Below, piece by piece: positions 11,601-23,757 of a DNA stretch of 64,000 bases. The DNA is from Athripsodes cinereus (taxonomy: Eukaryota; Arthropoda; Insecta; Trichoptera; Leptoceridae): the NCBI GenBank assembly GCA_947579605.1, contig OX388320.1:558001-622000 (forward strand). The letters are read 5' to 3'. Positions within the stretch are counted from its first letter, which is position 1. Every line of letters starts with the position of its first letter. Position numbers and translations under genes: made by a program. Under the pieces are notes generated by a model. That model ran no database searches, was not told where the DNA came from, and saw nothing but the letters and a program-made list of their open reading frames with translations.

Positions 11601-12690
11601 AATTATAATGAAATCATATAATCATTGCACTGATTTTAATTATCTGATAGTTATTTAAGATTTTCATAAAAATAGTTTCAAATTCAAAGGATACACATAT
11701 TGAAAAGAAAAATATGTCTGAAAATTAACGGTCCTGGAATTAAAGTTACTATTCAAGTGTACTTTATTTTAACTCCCGTTTTTTACGAAATCATATATAG
11801 TTTTTGTGAAAATATATTATTCTTTTTTTAGTAATTTCTGAATTTATTTATTACAAAATAGTTATGGTAAACCATGCAACCTCGTAGAGAAAGAACTTAT
11901 TTTTCTTACATAATTTCAAATCATCTCAATCCGCATCAATTAATTCAATCGGTTTTACTTATTAAAAAACACATCTTTTGTTCGGGTTGTTATAAGTAAA
12001 ACAAAATGTTTCACTGTGCATCTAATCAATAGTAAAATACTTGTACAGACTTGTAGACTATTCTTTAATTGCTTAATTATTGACAATACTTAAGATTGAA
12101 AGATAATTAAATCATCATAATTATTATTAAAATAGTGATTTGATTTCATATTTAATTACAAACCGAGCAAATATTTAAGAAAGTAACCTTGTTCAACATT
12201 CTAACAACTGATATAAATAAATAAATGAAATTACAATACCACAAACGTGATTTTGACGTATACGTGATAACCACGATAACGTATTTAAAATGTACGTCGA
12301 GTAAAGATAATTATAGAACAGCTACGTGAAAATTAATGTATTCAATCTCATCAATGGGAATGGACATTGTATTATGAAAATAATCTTCAGTCAGGTTTAC
12401 ATCTGACAAAGTTTAATACACTTTTTTATCATTCCGTTTTTACTTACTTAATGTCTTTTCATTGTATTTTTAAGAATAATTTAGATTTGAAATAAGGTAA
12501 AGACATTTTTATCCTAAAATTGGCGTAATTGTTAACTAAATAAATAAAATACATTGTAGTACACTTTGGAATACATTAATGTGAACCATAAAACAGTGTT
12601 TTTTTATATTTTATATTATTAAAATTAGTAATATTGAAACCTATAAATAATAAAAACGATCTAGAGTTTGTGTGCTCACATTGTGAAAAG
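8650..12690. other. AT-rich region without recognised genes
   Basis: No frame with family signatures. Visible landmarks are a TAAA array ending at about 9162 followed by ACACCCTGTATA, a CCA-rich tract at 9900-9934, and many T or A runs. The CCA tract is discussed as a weak exon candidate. Reading frames of 60-70 codons here (10586-10786 minus, 11238-11444 plus) show no motif. Confidence 0.4.
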
Positions 12691-12704
12691 ACATTTTAAA
12701 CATA

Positions 12705-12775
12705 TTTGATATGAACAAAAACAATGTTTACTTTTTACTATTGATTTATTACTCGAGTACTTTTAAAACAGTCAT
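12705..12775 (-). mobile_element. Single-arm relative of the fold-back family
   Basis: The segment TTTGATATGAACAAAAACAA, TGTTTACTTTTTACTATTGA and TTATTACTCGAGTACTTTT closely matches the insertion at 39529-39634. It stops before the GAAA/CTGANGA-type core, so it is a 5'-truncated copy in the minus orientation. Confidence 0.6.
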
Positions 12776-13424
12776 AATTTATTAGGTACGTTTTTTTATG
12801 TTGTTGAATTTCATTTGAATTTACTCGTCTTCCCAACAATGACATTACCAACAAACTAAAATTATACCATTTGAAAAAGCACCCGCACCACACGGTATTG
12901 TCAAAATGTTGATGACAGAAGAAATGAAATAAAAACAAAACAAAGAAAGGTTTTCTATCAGCTGTAAACTGAACATTGTCGATAAAATATTCAAAGGTAC
13001 TATTACACATTATGATAGGATATTGTCATTATTAATATTAATAATAAACCTCCCTCATTCTCATGTACGATGTATAAATAGTTTGGTATTGTCTGTCTAT
13101 CTATCTGTTTTTACTTGTATGTAATATGATGTGTTGTAAGCTTGTAACGTTACCTGCTACCTTAGTCACCCTCACGTATAAGTATCGGTTGATTGATACT
13201 CTATTTCAAGTGCTCACGTTATATAGAAATAGCTGCTTAATCGAGCTTTGTAGCTGTGATATCAATATTCCATTATTCAGCACTCAAAATAAATGTACAG
13301 TTCATTATCAATTACATTTTTTGTAGTTTTTCTTCAGGATTTCGTTTCTGGTCTAAATCTTTCCAATTCGTGTTTTTTTATATTGGTGACTTTGTGAAAG
13401 TTCTTTTTTGTATTCAGAGTTCGT

Positions 13425-13500
13425 CGGTAGCCTGGAGGTAGAGTCTCGGCTTCGTGAACAGAGGGTCCGTGGTTCGATCCTAGGTTCTGGAAAACTCCCC
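13425..13500 (+). mobile_element. tRNA-like SINE head, second family
   Basis: GTCGGTAGCCTGGAGGTAGA gives an A-box-like block and GTGGTTCGATCCTAGG a B-box-like block, about 35 bases apart as in a polymerase III tRNA promoter. The cloverleaf looks imperfect and no CCA end or discriminator can be assigned, so a SINE head or tRNA pseudogene is more likely than a working tRNA gene. An inverted hairpin follows at 13540-13602. Confidence 0.55.
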
Positions 13501-13539
13501 TTTCACGACACAAGCTTTTAGCTTACTGTCAAAGGTGTA

Positions 13540-13602
13540 TAAGTTTGTATTTGGGTTTATAACAAAACCCAAATACAACCTTATACACCTTTCACAGATA
13601 TA
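13540..13602. repeat. Perfect-looking hairpin
   Basis: TGTCAAAGGTGTATAAG plus TTGTATTTGGGTT is mirrored by AACCCAAATACAA plus CTTATACACCTTTCACAG around a short AT loop, giving arms of about 28 bases. It lies just after a tRNA-like head and may be part of that SINE's body. Confidence 0.75.
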
Positions 13603-14989
13603 CAATTTTTTGAATATAAACATAATTAATTGCCTCTTATGTTAGTTAAATTAATTTCAGAGGCAATTCCTAGCAAATTTTATCATCAGTGGGTTATTAA
13701 AACTGTTTTTTTATTATGAATAAAGAAAAACTTTAATTTACTTTTTAAACTTTTGGATTTGGTCAACAATATGATCTAATCATTGCCCTCAAGGAGATCC
13801 ACAGTTTCTCAGCAATCTTATGTAAAATAGCTGTTATGAAATAAGTATCAAAGTTACAACGTTCAAGTTCAGCTCTAAAGCTACATTGTGTAAAGGGAGC
13901 TTTAAGCTTTCGATACTAGTTATAATTACAACCAAATAATGTGTCATAATAATAATATGTACTACACAGTATCAATATTCAACATGATAATATACTACAT
14001 TTGGGTATTATAATAGATTGATACTTTGTTACAATGAATTACTTCTATTCACTGAGTCTGTTTAAAGGTAGTAAAATTTCACAATGAAATTGAAAACAAG
14101 TGTTATTTATTGAATATATTGGATGTAATTGAGAAAAACGTTTTTCGTCTTTCAAGAATTGACAATGTCTTTGAAAGTCCGTATATGCATTAATAGAAAT
14201 ACTGGCATGAAGAGGTTGACGTGTCCTTTTTTGTATGCAATTATTTTGTTGGTATAGATTACAGATTGAGTTTCAAAAAAAATCAAAATGTTCAAAAATA
14301 TTATAGCCTTGTAAAATAATTACGTTGAGTGAAATTTCATTTGTAGTTGAAAAGTTGTTTAATATTATTTTTAATAATAACGATTGCAGGGCAATAAGTA
14401 AATTCAAGTTATTCCCACGTAGCGTAGTTCAGGTAAGTGTCGGGGGTAGTACGAATAACTTAGCAGGTACACTTTCTTTCCCTTTAATTTGGAGTGAGTT
14501 ATAGTAGGCAGGCATCTACTTGTAAACATCCCATAAAATTACGGTAAAAGCAAAACTCACACACACACACATACCCAAGTTCCTTAACTTGATTACATCT
14601 TTCATGAAGCTGCTAAATAATAATTATTATCTGAAGCCATTTCACCCGCTGAGTTCACACGGAACTTTTAATACCTGGATTTTAATAAGTTGTATAGCTT
14701 CGCATAACCTGCGTACATAATATTAGTATTGTTGGCAACGAAACGGATAGGATATCTTTCAACCGGATACTGAATGTTCTGCGAGATTTTAAATTGGATA
14801 TGTTTTGTTGTAATTTGATTTGCCGAACGAGTTATCCTATGGGGGTGTTTGTTTTTTTTAATAATTAGTGAGCTTTCATGAGACAGTTGGTAAAATGGAG
14901 TAGGTAATCACTGAAATAATAGGAGGAACTATGTAGAAGACATTAACAGAAAACAGAAATGAAATGGACTGTTTCCATGATAAAAGATA

Positions 14990-15250
14990 ATTTTAGTTAC
15001 ATTCCATTAAATTGGTCTGCAAAAAGCTAATTTTTCTTCTCCATTCCTTCCTATCCTTTTCCAATTTTTTTTTCAATTCTATGTTTGTGCTATAACGCAT
15101 GTCCTTCATCATTCAATTAATTTACGAGTCTCTTGGTCAGCCTTTATAATTACTGCTCTAGGTTGTACCCTCCGCGATGTTAATTAACAGGCCTGGGTGC
15201 ATGATGTTTTGGCTAATCCAGTTTCCTCGTTGTTAGCTAATATTTTTAAC
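14990..15250 (-). pseudogene. Degraded LINE C-terminus (ELKKKLEKDRKEWRR type)
   Basis: The minus strand encodes MKDMRYSTNIELKKKLEKDR followed by KEWRRKISFLQTNL, and upstream the nucleotides CACCCAGGCCTG. The fragment at 55630-55860 has the counterparts YVEFKRLAENREEWRTKS and CACCCAGGCCTG. Such E-L/F-K-x-L-x-x-[ND]-R-x-x-W-R tails are typical of the extreme C-terminus of RTE-type LINE polyproteins. Frames upstream are broken by stops. It is a dead remnant. Confidence 0.55.
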
Positions 15251-15303
15251 TTTTCGATTTTCGAAGAGGAAACACTATGAAAGTTCATTTTAATTTAGAT
15301 AAT

Positions 15304-15530
15304 AAATATTTAAAGAAAAAACACTGTTTACTTTCATTTAAAATTGTTATATTATTAAAAGCTTATCGGACATACGTCTATCTTCAGTAATAATTACTTA
15401 TAACTAATGAAGTTTATAGTATATAATTAGTTATAAGTAATTATTACTGAAGATAGACGTATGTCCGAAAAGCTTTTAATAATATAACAATTTTAAATGA
15501 AAGTAAGCAGTGTTTTTTCTTTAAATATTT
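15304..15530. mobile_element. Fold-back element FB1
   Basis: Arms of about 100 bases (15304-15403 and 15430-15530) are nearly perfect inverted repeats around a short spacer. The right arm contains CTGAAGA (15447-15453), a possible GAC/GTC hairpin, then GAAA (15467-15470). Both outer ends carry AACACTGTTTACTTTC or its complement. Five other fold-backs and one single arm in the window share this layout. It has no coding capacity. Confidence 0.85.
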
Positions 15531-15539
15531 AATATTTTT

Positions 15540-16210
15540 AAGCAGTCGTTTTGTTTCCACAACCCTTTACAACTCCTTTTCATTTACAACATGTTCCGAT
15601 TAATATATGAAAATTTAATGATAATCCGGTGTCTAGCTGGTAATGGCCGGATATCTTTATCATATCTACATATAAGGTATTACACTACACCTTAAACACT
15701 TGTTACAAAATACTTGAGTATAATATAATGCGAGTTTGAATATTTTGTGAGTTGGTTTTTATGACTGTTGCTCTCTCGTAAAACCTACAAATATTACAAA
15801 TAACCTTCAAACTTCTCTGAACACACTATTATTACTTATATTGCTTTTGCAATAACTCTCACCATGTATACTATTTTTATGTTTTTATTACTAGGTACAC
15901 ATTTGAAATTTGAAATTGCTCTTGCACTCTTGCATTCATGATTTTAAGTGATTGTTTTGATTATTAATTTTTGTGTTTTACTCTTGATTTCTTTTTTATT
16001 ATTGTTTTTAATTATGTATGACAACCAATTGGGCATTGATTTGATTTAACAGAATAATATATGAACACTTATAAACTGGACATTGCATTGTATACTTATT
16101 GTTGATGATTGTATTATTGTACTAAACATATATGTATTGTCTGTAGTGTTCCGTTGACCAAATAACTAAAATAAATAAATAAATAAATAATACTATTATT
16201 TACGAACTAA
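15540..16210. other. AT-rich stretch ending in a LINE-type TAAA tail
   Basis: No gene is seen. A TAAA array at about 16166-16190 suggests that the preceding sequence is the 3' UTR of a truncated LINE on the plus strand. Its identity is unclear because the GGCGAAAGCC hairpin of the 34.9-kb element is absent. Confidence 0.4.
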
Positions 16211-16214
16211 CCAG

Positions 16215-16310
16215 ATAAGAATAAGTCCCTTACTCTTTTCTGTAAGTTTTTGAGTGCCCTGGAAAAGGCAAATGTTCGAAAAAAAGGACTAAATAAATTC
16301 AGGGATAAGC
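16215..16310 (+). mobile_element. TAG-tailed SINE-like repeat, 5' part
   Basis: Contains AAGTCCCTTACTCTTTTCTG, TTTTTGAGTGCCCTGG and AAATGTTCGAAAA. The matching 3' part appears about 300 bp further on at 16618-16760 (GTTGCAATGAGGTATGC, CTACCCATCTTGAATGTC, GGCTAACCTAATGTGGGA). The two may be one copy split by an AT-rich insertion, or two truncated copies. Confidence 0.55.
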
Positions 16311-16617
16311 AATGCACTTAACACATATTATATTATATATGTACCACCCTTTTTAACCTTTCAATATTTAACCTTTAAACAAACACGTTTTTTCCCTTTC
16401 GATAAATTATTTTAGCTCCAAAGCTTTGAAGAAGGCATTGACATGATTTATTTATAAAAAACAATAATTTTTAAATGTATTTTTTCAGATGATTTTATAT
16501 AATCACTACCACTAAAGCTTTACGCTTCGTAATATTTTCTGTAATCTAAGATACCCGGGGTCCTGAAAGGTTTTATTTTGGAAATCATTTTTTTTTTAAT
16601 TATATTATTTATCACTC

Positions 16618-16760
16618 TTTACCCAGTGTTGCAATGAGGTATGCTACCCATCTTGAATGTCTTAACTTCTATTCCCACGGAAATGATAATTTTCATTTTT
16701 ATTACATGTAGTAATTCCGCTGGCTAACCTAATGTGGGATGTGCAGTGATGCTGTGAATA
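16618..16760 (+). mobile_element. TAG-tailed SINE-like repeat, 3' part
   Basis: Carries the 3' half of the family (AATGAGGTATGCTACCCATC, TGAATGTCTTAAC, CCGCTGGCTAACC). See the partner segment at 16215-16310. The terminal TAG array is missing. Confidence 0.55.
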
Positions 16761-17202
16761 AAATAATGACCCAGTGTTGAAAATGCCACAGTAAGAAAAT
16801 AAGGTAAAAAGGAAAAACCTTTTAATAAGTTGAATTTATGTTTTTTATATTAAATGTGGTTTTTGTATTGTGCAAAACCTTTTGGATGTAAGGAAAACAT
16901 TAATAAGAACGCCCATCCGTCCACCTGTTGATTTTTCTACTTTTACACAATAATGATTATTATTTAACAGACAAAAACCTTTCTTATTTTGTGAAAGAAA
17001 GCCTCAGGAGTAATTCAGTTATTATGATTTTCAAATAATATGTATACAATATTAGTTTTTTTTTTATGTTATTCTATACCGCCCTATTCAAAAGTTTATT
17101 TTCATTTGTTTACATAACTCATCTGTTATATTTAGATTTTCAAGCGATTTAAAAAAATATCTTTGTAAATATTGACTGTTTCACTGACACTGATTGACTG
17201 AC

Positions 17203-17246
17203 ACAAAGTAAGAGTGTCCAGATGTTTCTGGACACTCTTACTTTGC
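17203..17246. repeat. Hairpin with 19-base arms
   Basis: CAAAGTAAGAGTGTCCAGA is followed after four bases by its exact reverse complement. No GC-to-T-run context makes it look like a terminator, and eukaryotic genes do not need one. It may be a remnant of an inverted-repeat element. Confidence 0.85.
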
Positions 17247-17332
17247 TATCTGTGCCAATTGTATATTTGTATAATACAAAATGTTTAATTTGAGGTAATA
17301 CATCATGTTGATTTTCATGATGTATTAATGTA

Positions 17333-17690
17333 TGTCATGTATGAAGAATGAGTGGATGCAAGAGGAGTGTTGTGGATAGAATGCGTGTAAATAAATTGAG
17401 ATGGTTTGGTCATGTGGAACGAATGAAAGAGGAAAGAATGACAAAGAGGATATACTTGGCTGAAAGGAGGGGTGTGAGGAAGCGCGGGCGTCCGAGAACC
17501 ACATGGCTTGAACATGTAGATCAAATTCTCAAGGACGGCCGTGTTTTGAGTAAAAGAAACCGACGTGCGTGCATGAGAAATTGTATGACTGTAGAGGAAG
17601 CGAAAGAAGTATGTAAGGACAGATCTAATTGGCGTTCCGTTCTCTCTGCCTACCCCACTTGGGATACGGCGTGAGGGAATAGATAGATAG
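17333..17690 (+). pseudogene. RTE-like LINE 3' end, ATAG-tailed
   Basis: A 108-codon frame (17348-17674) encodes the C-terminus of a LINE polyprotein: RMRVNKLRWFGHVERM, then RKRGRPRTTWLEHVDQIL, then EEAKEVCKDRSNWRS and the end AYPTWDTA. LRWFGHVxRM and GRPRTTW are standard for this region of RTE-type elements, and RT motifs would lie upstream. The element is 5'-truncated and ends in an ATAG array after GGGATACGGCGTGAGGGA. Related copies lie at 38340-39715 (interrupted), 42988-43303, 45000-45055 and 46985-47230. A 212-codon antisense frame across it is a shadow. Confidence 0.8.
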
Positions 17691-17699
17691 TATTTCATT

Positions 17700-20600
17700 T
17701 TCCCGTGTGGGTTATTTATTGTTTTTCCTACAATATTCCTAAGAGGTGGCTTACGTTGGTCTGTCTTTTGGGCCACTCTTAAAGAAAGGAAGGAGTATCT
17801 GCATATTCGGATAAGTAGGATCTCAACCTCTGAGATATCCGAGTGTGTAGAGGTTCTTTCAACTTTACAATTATCTATTGTGTTATTTTTGTTACTGATA
17901 GACGATGTTAATGAAATTTGACCAAATAAAAGGTAGGTTTTTGGAAAGCCCAAAAATATTCAATTGACCTATATTAAATAATCGTCCTAAATAACTCAAA
18001 ACGCTACAAATTCAAGATAATTGAACCAATTTAAATAAATTAAAGTCATAACAATTAATTCTGCATTTAATTACATTTGTTATAACGTGAATAATATTTT
18101 AAACATAATATTCTACTTCCTTAAAGTTTGCTTTTATTCCCCTTCAGCCTTCAAAATACAGTTTCATTCCTTACTAAGGAGTACAGGTAAGCAACTTGTT
18201 TTCATAATATTATTATTGTTTCTTGTATTTTTTACACAAAACCAATTAACTTTAGGGGCGGTCATTTTGCTTCTATAAATTGATTTTAATTACCATTGTT
18301 TCGTATAAATTGATCATACTCACGTGAATCCGGTGGCCCCCTTGTTATTTCCCAATATGAATTATTAACGTCGTTATTTTAATAATAACAATGATTTTAT
18401 ATAAATACCCTATATTATAATTCTCAACTTCACCTTTACATTATAAATATACAGCCAATATTATTGTTAAGAATTTGTGGAAAGTGTTGGTTCTAACAAT
18501 AGGTTACGAAATTATAGGGTTCTTTGTGTTTATATGAAACTTACATCGACACTATAGTTGTAAATTTTTAGGTAGGTATTCATTGATTTTCCTATTAATT
18601 TTCATACAAGCCTTAAAACATTGTTTCTGAAAACAATCTTAAAATATATTGTAAGTTAGTTATACACTTTCGTCCAAATTATACTAACGGGGGGCATACA
18701 ACATTTTATTGTGTAGGTTGCCAGATTAATTGAAATCCTTTGTTTTGTCCCATTTTAAAAAGTTTTTTCGATAATTCTTCTTGCTACCATTCGCTTAAGA
18801 ATTTGGTGTAGGTACACGATTCTCAAATGGCTGTAGCAAATATTTTCATAACTTTTCTATCAGATTCTTATCTTATTCATAGTTATATATCTTACATAAT
18901 GAACTTCTTCTATACTCTTCCACAGCTACCACCTTTCTAAGTGGTAGTCTATTTTGGTATGTAGAGTTCGTGATATATAAATTATATTACCCGAGAAGTC
19001 TCTATGTGCAGAAGTGCTGATTCCTTCTTAGTGCCTCGGAAATATACTATATTTAGGATTTTATACTAGTCTTTGACAAAGCAGGCAAGTTCAAAATTAT
19101 AATTGCAATATGATGTGTATAATTATACGATAATATTTGTGATATCTAGGGCGTAGAAAATCATAGATTAGGATTTGTGTAGTGGGAATTATCACAAAGT
19201 ACGAATTATATTAATATTATCACACCGAACATCTCAAGTAATTCGCAGTAGACTTGTTGTATGAGGTGGGGTATAAGTTATTATTAGTTGAAGCGGGGTT
19301 AAGGAATATATTTCATGAAATCGGTAATTTTCATTAAGTTAATTGTTTGAAAATTTTCATTGATTGTATCTCGTGAAATTTATGGATATTTTAGATTGTC
19401 GATAGGATTGCCATACTTTGTAACTCAAGGGTATATTACTTATTAAACATTCACTAAGTTCTTTCCAGAGTCATATAATAATATAATTTCTATGTACATA
19501 ATATTTTTGGCTAGTTTTACGAGTGTTTTTATATTTTTATGAAGCGTTTACGACCCTCTGAGTTATGGTTATCCGTAATATTATTATTTTTATTAAAGAA
19601 ACATACTTAAGTACTTCTTTTGAATTTATTTTTTTGCCAAATTGAAGTTGGCTTCCTCCATATAGAGTAATACCGTTTTTAGATGTATGTTTTTTAATTT
19701 CCAATCCATATTTTTCAATTTTGCTTTAATGTTTGATCTTTTATCCTTAAAGTAATTTCTAGAAGGTAATTTATGTATTTTGTGATGTAATTTGTAATCT
19801 TAAAAGTACATATTAGCGATAATTTCACTTATTTTAGAGGCATTTACTATGTTACAATTTCTAGACATTTAATATCTTGAATTTCTATGTTTATTTGTTA
19901 CCTACATGAATTTTAAATACGCTATCGCGATTTCTTACGCAATTGATGAGCTTTTCAAGACTTGAACACGTAAGAACACTGATGTTTGATAGAAATTCAA
20001 GTTAACTTTTTTTTTAAGTATTAGCAATAACTTAAAATTATTTATTTATTCTTTTTGCTCATCATAATTATATAACAGTGTTAACAAAACAAGACAAAAT
20101 TTAAAATACTATGACGATATGCAGTGGCGAGATTATCACTCTGAAGTGAGTGCACTGTAGTGCAATTTTTTATTGTTAGCCAACAACTTGGGCAATGATG
20201 AGGATTTTTTCAGTAAATTTCTCATACCTAGATGAGATCTGATAACTGAAAAAAAATTTGTAGTTATTTTCAAACTAATGATCTAAGTTTCCAATGGTAG
20301 CTAACTAGCTATCATCCTAAATTGCACCGCAATCACATTACAAGTATTTCGCAAATATTCTATATAACAATACGTGGTAAATTATCGTGGAATTGTCGTC
20401 TGTAGGATAGTATAATTTTGCATCCTTATCTAATTAGTAGTTTTTTTTAATCAGGTTTAAGGTATAAGGTGAGGTACAAAAGATTTCGTTGTGATGTGTG
20501 ATTTGATTAAACTTATTAATTCAATAATAACACTACAATGGAAGCTAATGAAATGTTTCAAGCCACGCCAGGTGGCCACGTAGCCGTTATACGGTTGGTG

Positions 20601-20820
20601 TACCTACACTAAATAGAAGCTGCTTTATATTATTATTACTAGCTTTTAGACAAGCTTCACTAAGAAAGTAATATTTATCATAATCTGTTTTCAAATTCAT
20701 TTTTCTTTAAACATTGAAACATTTCTAATACATATTTGATAATAGTACATTATTTGGTTATTTACAATGTCTTGCTGTTGCTGCCCGATTAAGTACAATG
20801 AACCTGTATTTTAAAAATCT
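17700..20820. other. AT-rich region without recognised genes
   Basis: No family-specific frame, splice-bounded exon or terminal repeat could be supported. The 20-base string GCAGTGGCGAGATTATCACT at about 20119-20138 also occurs reversed near 4171-4190, so an unclassified dispersed repeat is present at that point. Confidence 0.35.
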
Positions 20821-20844
20821 TTTAATTATTTGTTTACCAAATAT

Positions 20845-20970
20845 CTTCTTCTTTGCCTTCGCCTTTATCCCATTTACTTGGAGTCGGCTCTCCTAGTCCT
20901 TATCTTCCATGATTTCCGGTCTTCTGCATACTCCGAGCTCTACTCTGTCTCCTTCAGGTCCCTGGCATTT
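20845..20970 (-). mobile_element. Probable LINE-derived fragment
   Basis: The stretch CTTTATCCCATTTACTTGG, AGTCGGCTCTCCTAGTCC, CTTCCATGATTTCCGGTC is clearly richer in GC than its flanks. It resembles the conserved region near the 3' end of insect LINE copies read on the minus strand. The family was not confirmed. The 68-codon plus-strand frame is judged to be incidental. Confidence 0.3.
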
Positions 20971-20979
20971 TTAAATTTA

Positions 20980-21690
20980 CTTTATATAAAGAAACATAAA
21001 TGGTATACCATAAATGATTTTACTTCTTTCTTATAATTGAATGACCTTATTTGGACTTACATAGTCATTGTTAAACTAAATAGTAAAATTAAACCAATTT
21101 GTAAAACATTTAAAATACGATATTATTTTCAAAAGATAAGTTTGCATACATGGCTTTATAGTTTCTCTTAACGTAAGTTATAAGACCTGTATTTCAAATT
21201 TTTCCTGAGTGTTTACAAAAACACACATTAATGAAAACAAACTAAAGTTTTTATAAAGGTAATAAAATTTTCAGATATTGCATGTCGGTCCAGCATTTGG
21301 TGTTATATAGGATTATTATATTTGTATTGTACGGGGGTATATGCTGAACACGGAAGAAAATCAAATTTAAAAGTGGGCTGTAAAAATAACAGTATTATAT
21401 GGAAAAAAATACTTTACCGTTAAGTTATATAGGTACACTGAATTGTTTATGGTTTTTAATTTCAGTTAAAAATAAATAAATAATATGATATTTATTTAAC
21501 AAGTATAATATTTGCATAACTACTACTCTACAAAAGGTATTAAAATTTAAATGAAATGTCATTGAACTTAAACAGTTTTTAAGAAGTGGTTAATATCCTA
21601 ATAGAGAGATATATGGATAAATAGAGTCATATATCGCCGAATTTTAGACGCAAAATGTCTTTATTATTTTCAAACACACGCCTTTTACAA
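20980..21690. other. AT-rich region, nothing recognised
   Basis: No gene, repeat unit or transposon end could be supported. Confidence 0.35.
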
Positions 21691-21699
21691 GACACTCTT

Positions 21700-21761
21700 A
21701 AACTTAGGGTTAAGAGTATGCAGTAGACCAAAACTTAGGGTTAAGAGTATGCAGTAGACCA
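21700..21761. repeat. Exact 31-bp tandem duplication
   Basis: Two adjacent identical 31-bp units (21700-21730 and 21731-21761) containing ACTTAGGGTTAAGAGTATGC. The TTAGGG-like string is not a telomeric array, since it occurs once per unit. Confidence 0.95.
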
Positions 21762-22040
21762 ATTCTTTTCTGGGAGCTCTACAGAATGCTCGCTTCTATT
21801 ATATTTTTTTATCAGTTGTGTAAAGAGGTAACGTGATTTTACTCGTATAATAAAATATTATATTATACTAACTGTTTAGCGTATGTAGTGGTACATAATA
21901 TTATTATGTCTCGTAGTGGTAGAAATATGATCGCGACTTAACCTCCACAGCTTATCCATATTAACCTGTTAAGGTTATAGGTAAATCCCTGTTACAAGAA
22001 TTAGCATGAATAAGCAGGTGATATAATAAGGTTGTGATGT

Positions 22041-22240
22041 AATATTATACTTAAAGATAATTATTAGCGATGATTTAAGAAATATAATACCACGGTAGGG
22101 TCAAAAGCTATGCTCATCGACAAATGTGTGATAACTTCACAATATTATACTTAAAGATAATTATTAGCGATGATTTAAGAAATATAATACCACGGTAGGG
22201 TCAAAAGCTATGCTCATCGACAAATGTGTGATAACTTCAC
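22041..22240. repeat. Exact 100-bp tandem duplication
   Basis: Positions 22041-22140 and 22141-22240 are identical base for base. The unit contains ATACCACGGTAGGGTCAAAA. No reading frame or terminal repeat explains it. The identity implies a very recent duplication or an assembly artefact. Confidence 0.95.
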
Positions 22241-22599
22241 AACAAGTACCTTCCTCGAATCGACTATATTAGGCTGCACTCTACGAAACATTAGCCATTA
22301 TCATAGCCGTTGAATCCATTGTTTAGTAATAAATAACTTTTTCTTAAACATAATAACTTCAGCATCTAATCATCAGAACACGCACCTAAACCCAACATGT
22401 TTGATCTTCGCAACAAATCTCTTCTGTTTAAAAAGAATTAGTGCAAAGTTTTGATGAGAAATAGGAATGGTTTATTGTTAAAGAAGTTTATTTTTACCGT
22501 AAGCCAGATGAACATAATAACACAATAAACAAATTTGTTATGGCAAGCCGTCCATACATGCCTTTACACTGTCATGTAATCTGTCACAAATGCACTTGT

Positions 22600-22680
22600 G
22601 TATTATATGTAGGATTGAACATGTCGTCTACCCTGTTTCAAAAAAATATGAGTCATTCAGAATGGGAGGTAGGTATTTAG
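22600..22680 (-). mobile_element. TAG-tailed SINE-like repeat, fragment
   Basis: Only scattered family motifs remain: GTCGTCTACCCTGTTTC, GAGTCATTCAGAATGGGAGG. Assignment is tentative. Confidence 0.35.
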
Positions 22681-23309
22681 AAAAATTACACAGTTGTTAC
22701 ATTTCAATGCAATATCTTTCAAATATTCTATTACTCGTTCATCTTGTTTGTCACCTTTGCCATTCACTTTTTATACTCTCTACATGTCCAAATTAATTAA
22801 TCTTATTCTACTATCCACCAGCCTTCCTTCTCTTCGTCCAAATCTTCTTTATAAACGACCCCATCTCAACAGTATTCAGAATCCGAATTAAGGGTCATTT
22901 GATTAAAGTTATTTATTCCTCTCATGATAACGAATTAATTATAAGCGTACACCTTGTGTTGTACCTCTATTAAATTCCAAAATTAAAAATAAAAAAAGAA
23001 CAGCGATGTTAACCTTTTTTCTGTCCTCCGTTCGCAGGTCATTTGACAAACTTTTTTTCCCTAAAACGTAGCTTGGTACTACGAAATCATTATTGAACTT
23101 TTGAGGCCAACATTGTCTAAGGCCTAAATACGTTAGAATTTCTTGCATCACGTGATCAGTTTAATAATAAAATCCCAAAGTGAGTTACTACGTATTGTAA
23201 GTGTAAAATAAATAATAGATTATTATGAAAACTATATTGCAAATATTAATTCTTTGAATTTAATGTACCGTTAGGTAATAAAAATACCGGAAGGTGTAGT
23301 AAATTGGTA

Positions 23310-23395
23310 GTTGGTTGAATCGAACCCAGGTATGTTGATTTCAAGTCCATGAATCTACCATCAGGCTATTGGCTACTGACCTACCTGCAATAGAA
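23310..23395 (-). mobile_element. tRNA-like SINE head (minus strand)
   Basis: On the minus strand TAGCCTGATGGTAGA gives an A box and GGGTTCGATTCAACC a B box with tRNA-like spacing. The A-box resembles the head at 13425, but the remaining sequence differs. A tRNA pseudogene is an alternative. Confidence 0.5.
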
Positions 23396-23757
23396 TAAGG
23401 ATGTTTTTTATTACATTTTATAAATTTCGTACAATTTGTTTAAACCAAACTGTTTAACATAATAATTTTTCGGCGCCCTAGTCTTGTTGTAATAAGTCCT
23501 TTAAACTTTTCAATTATCTTTTACCCTTTACTTCTCCATCATTTACTTTCACTCCTAAGCTGCCTATCCACTGTTTCGTCTGAAAAGTTAAAATATTTTC
23601 TTCATAGCATATTATGTATTTTTATTTTCTTTTATTCTTCTTCTTCGTTTGTTTTAAGGCAAAAATATTAACGATAACAAAACATAAACTTTTACCAACC
23701 TTAATTGGAGATAATTGATTTTCGTATTAACTGACTGACAGTTATATTCGTTATTAG

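Noticed and set aside
14389..14431. Short exon between TTGCAG and CAG|GTAAGT
   Set aside because: The splice-like ends are good at the donor, but the 43-base body has stops in two frames and no pyrimidine tract precedes it. Insufficient support.
17315..17953. 212-codon minus-strand frame
   Set aside because: It lies antisense to the RTE-like C-terminal frame at 17348-17674, which carries the family motifs. The similar antisense stretch (SRRIPSGVGRENGTPIRS type) recurs wherever that LINE is present, for example near 43000, so it is a shadow.
21700..21761. Telomere-like TTAGGG array
   Set aside because: TTAGGG occurs once per 31-bp unit and only twice. Not a telomeric repeat.
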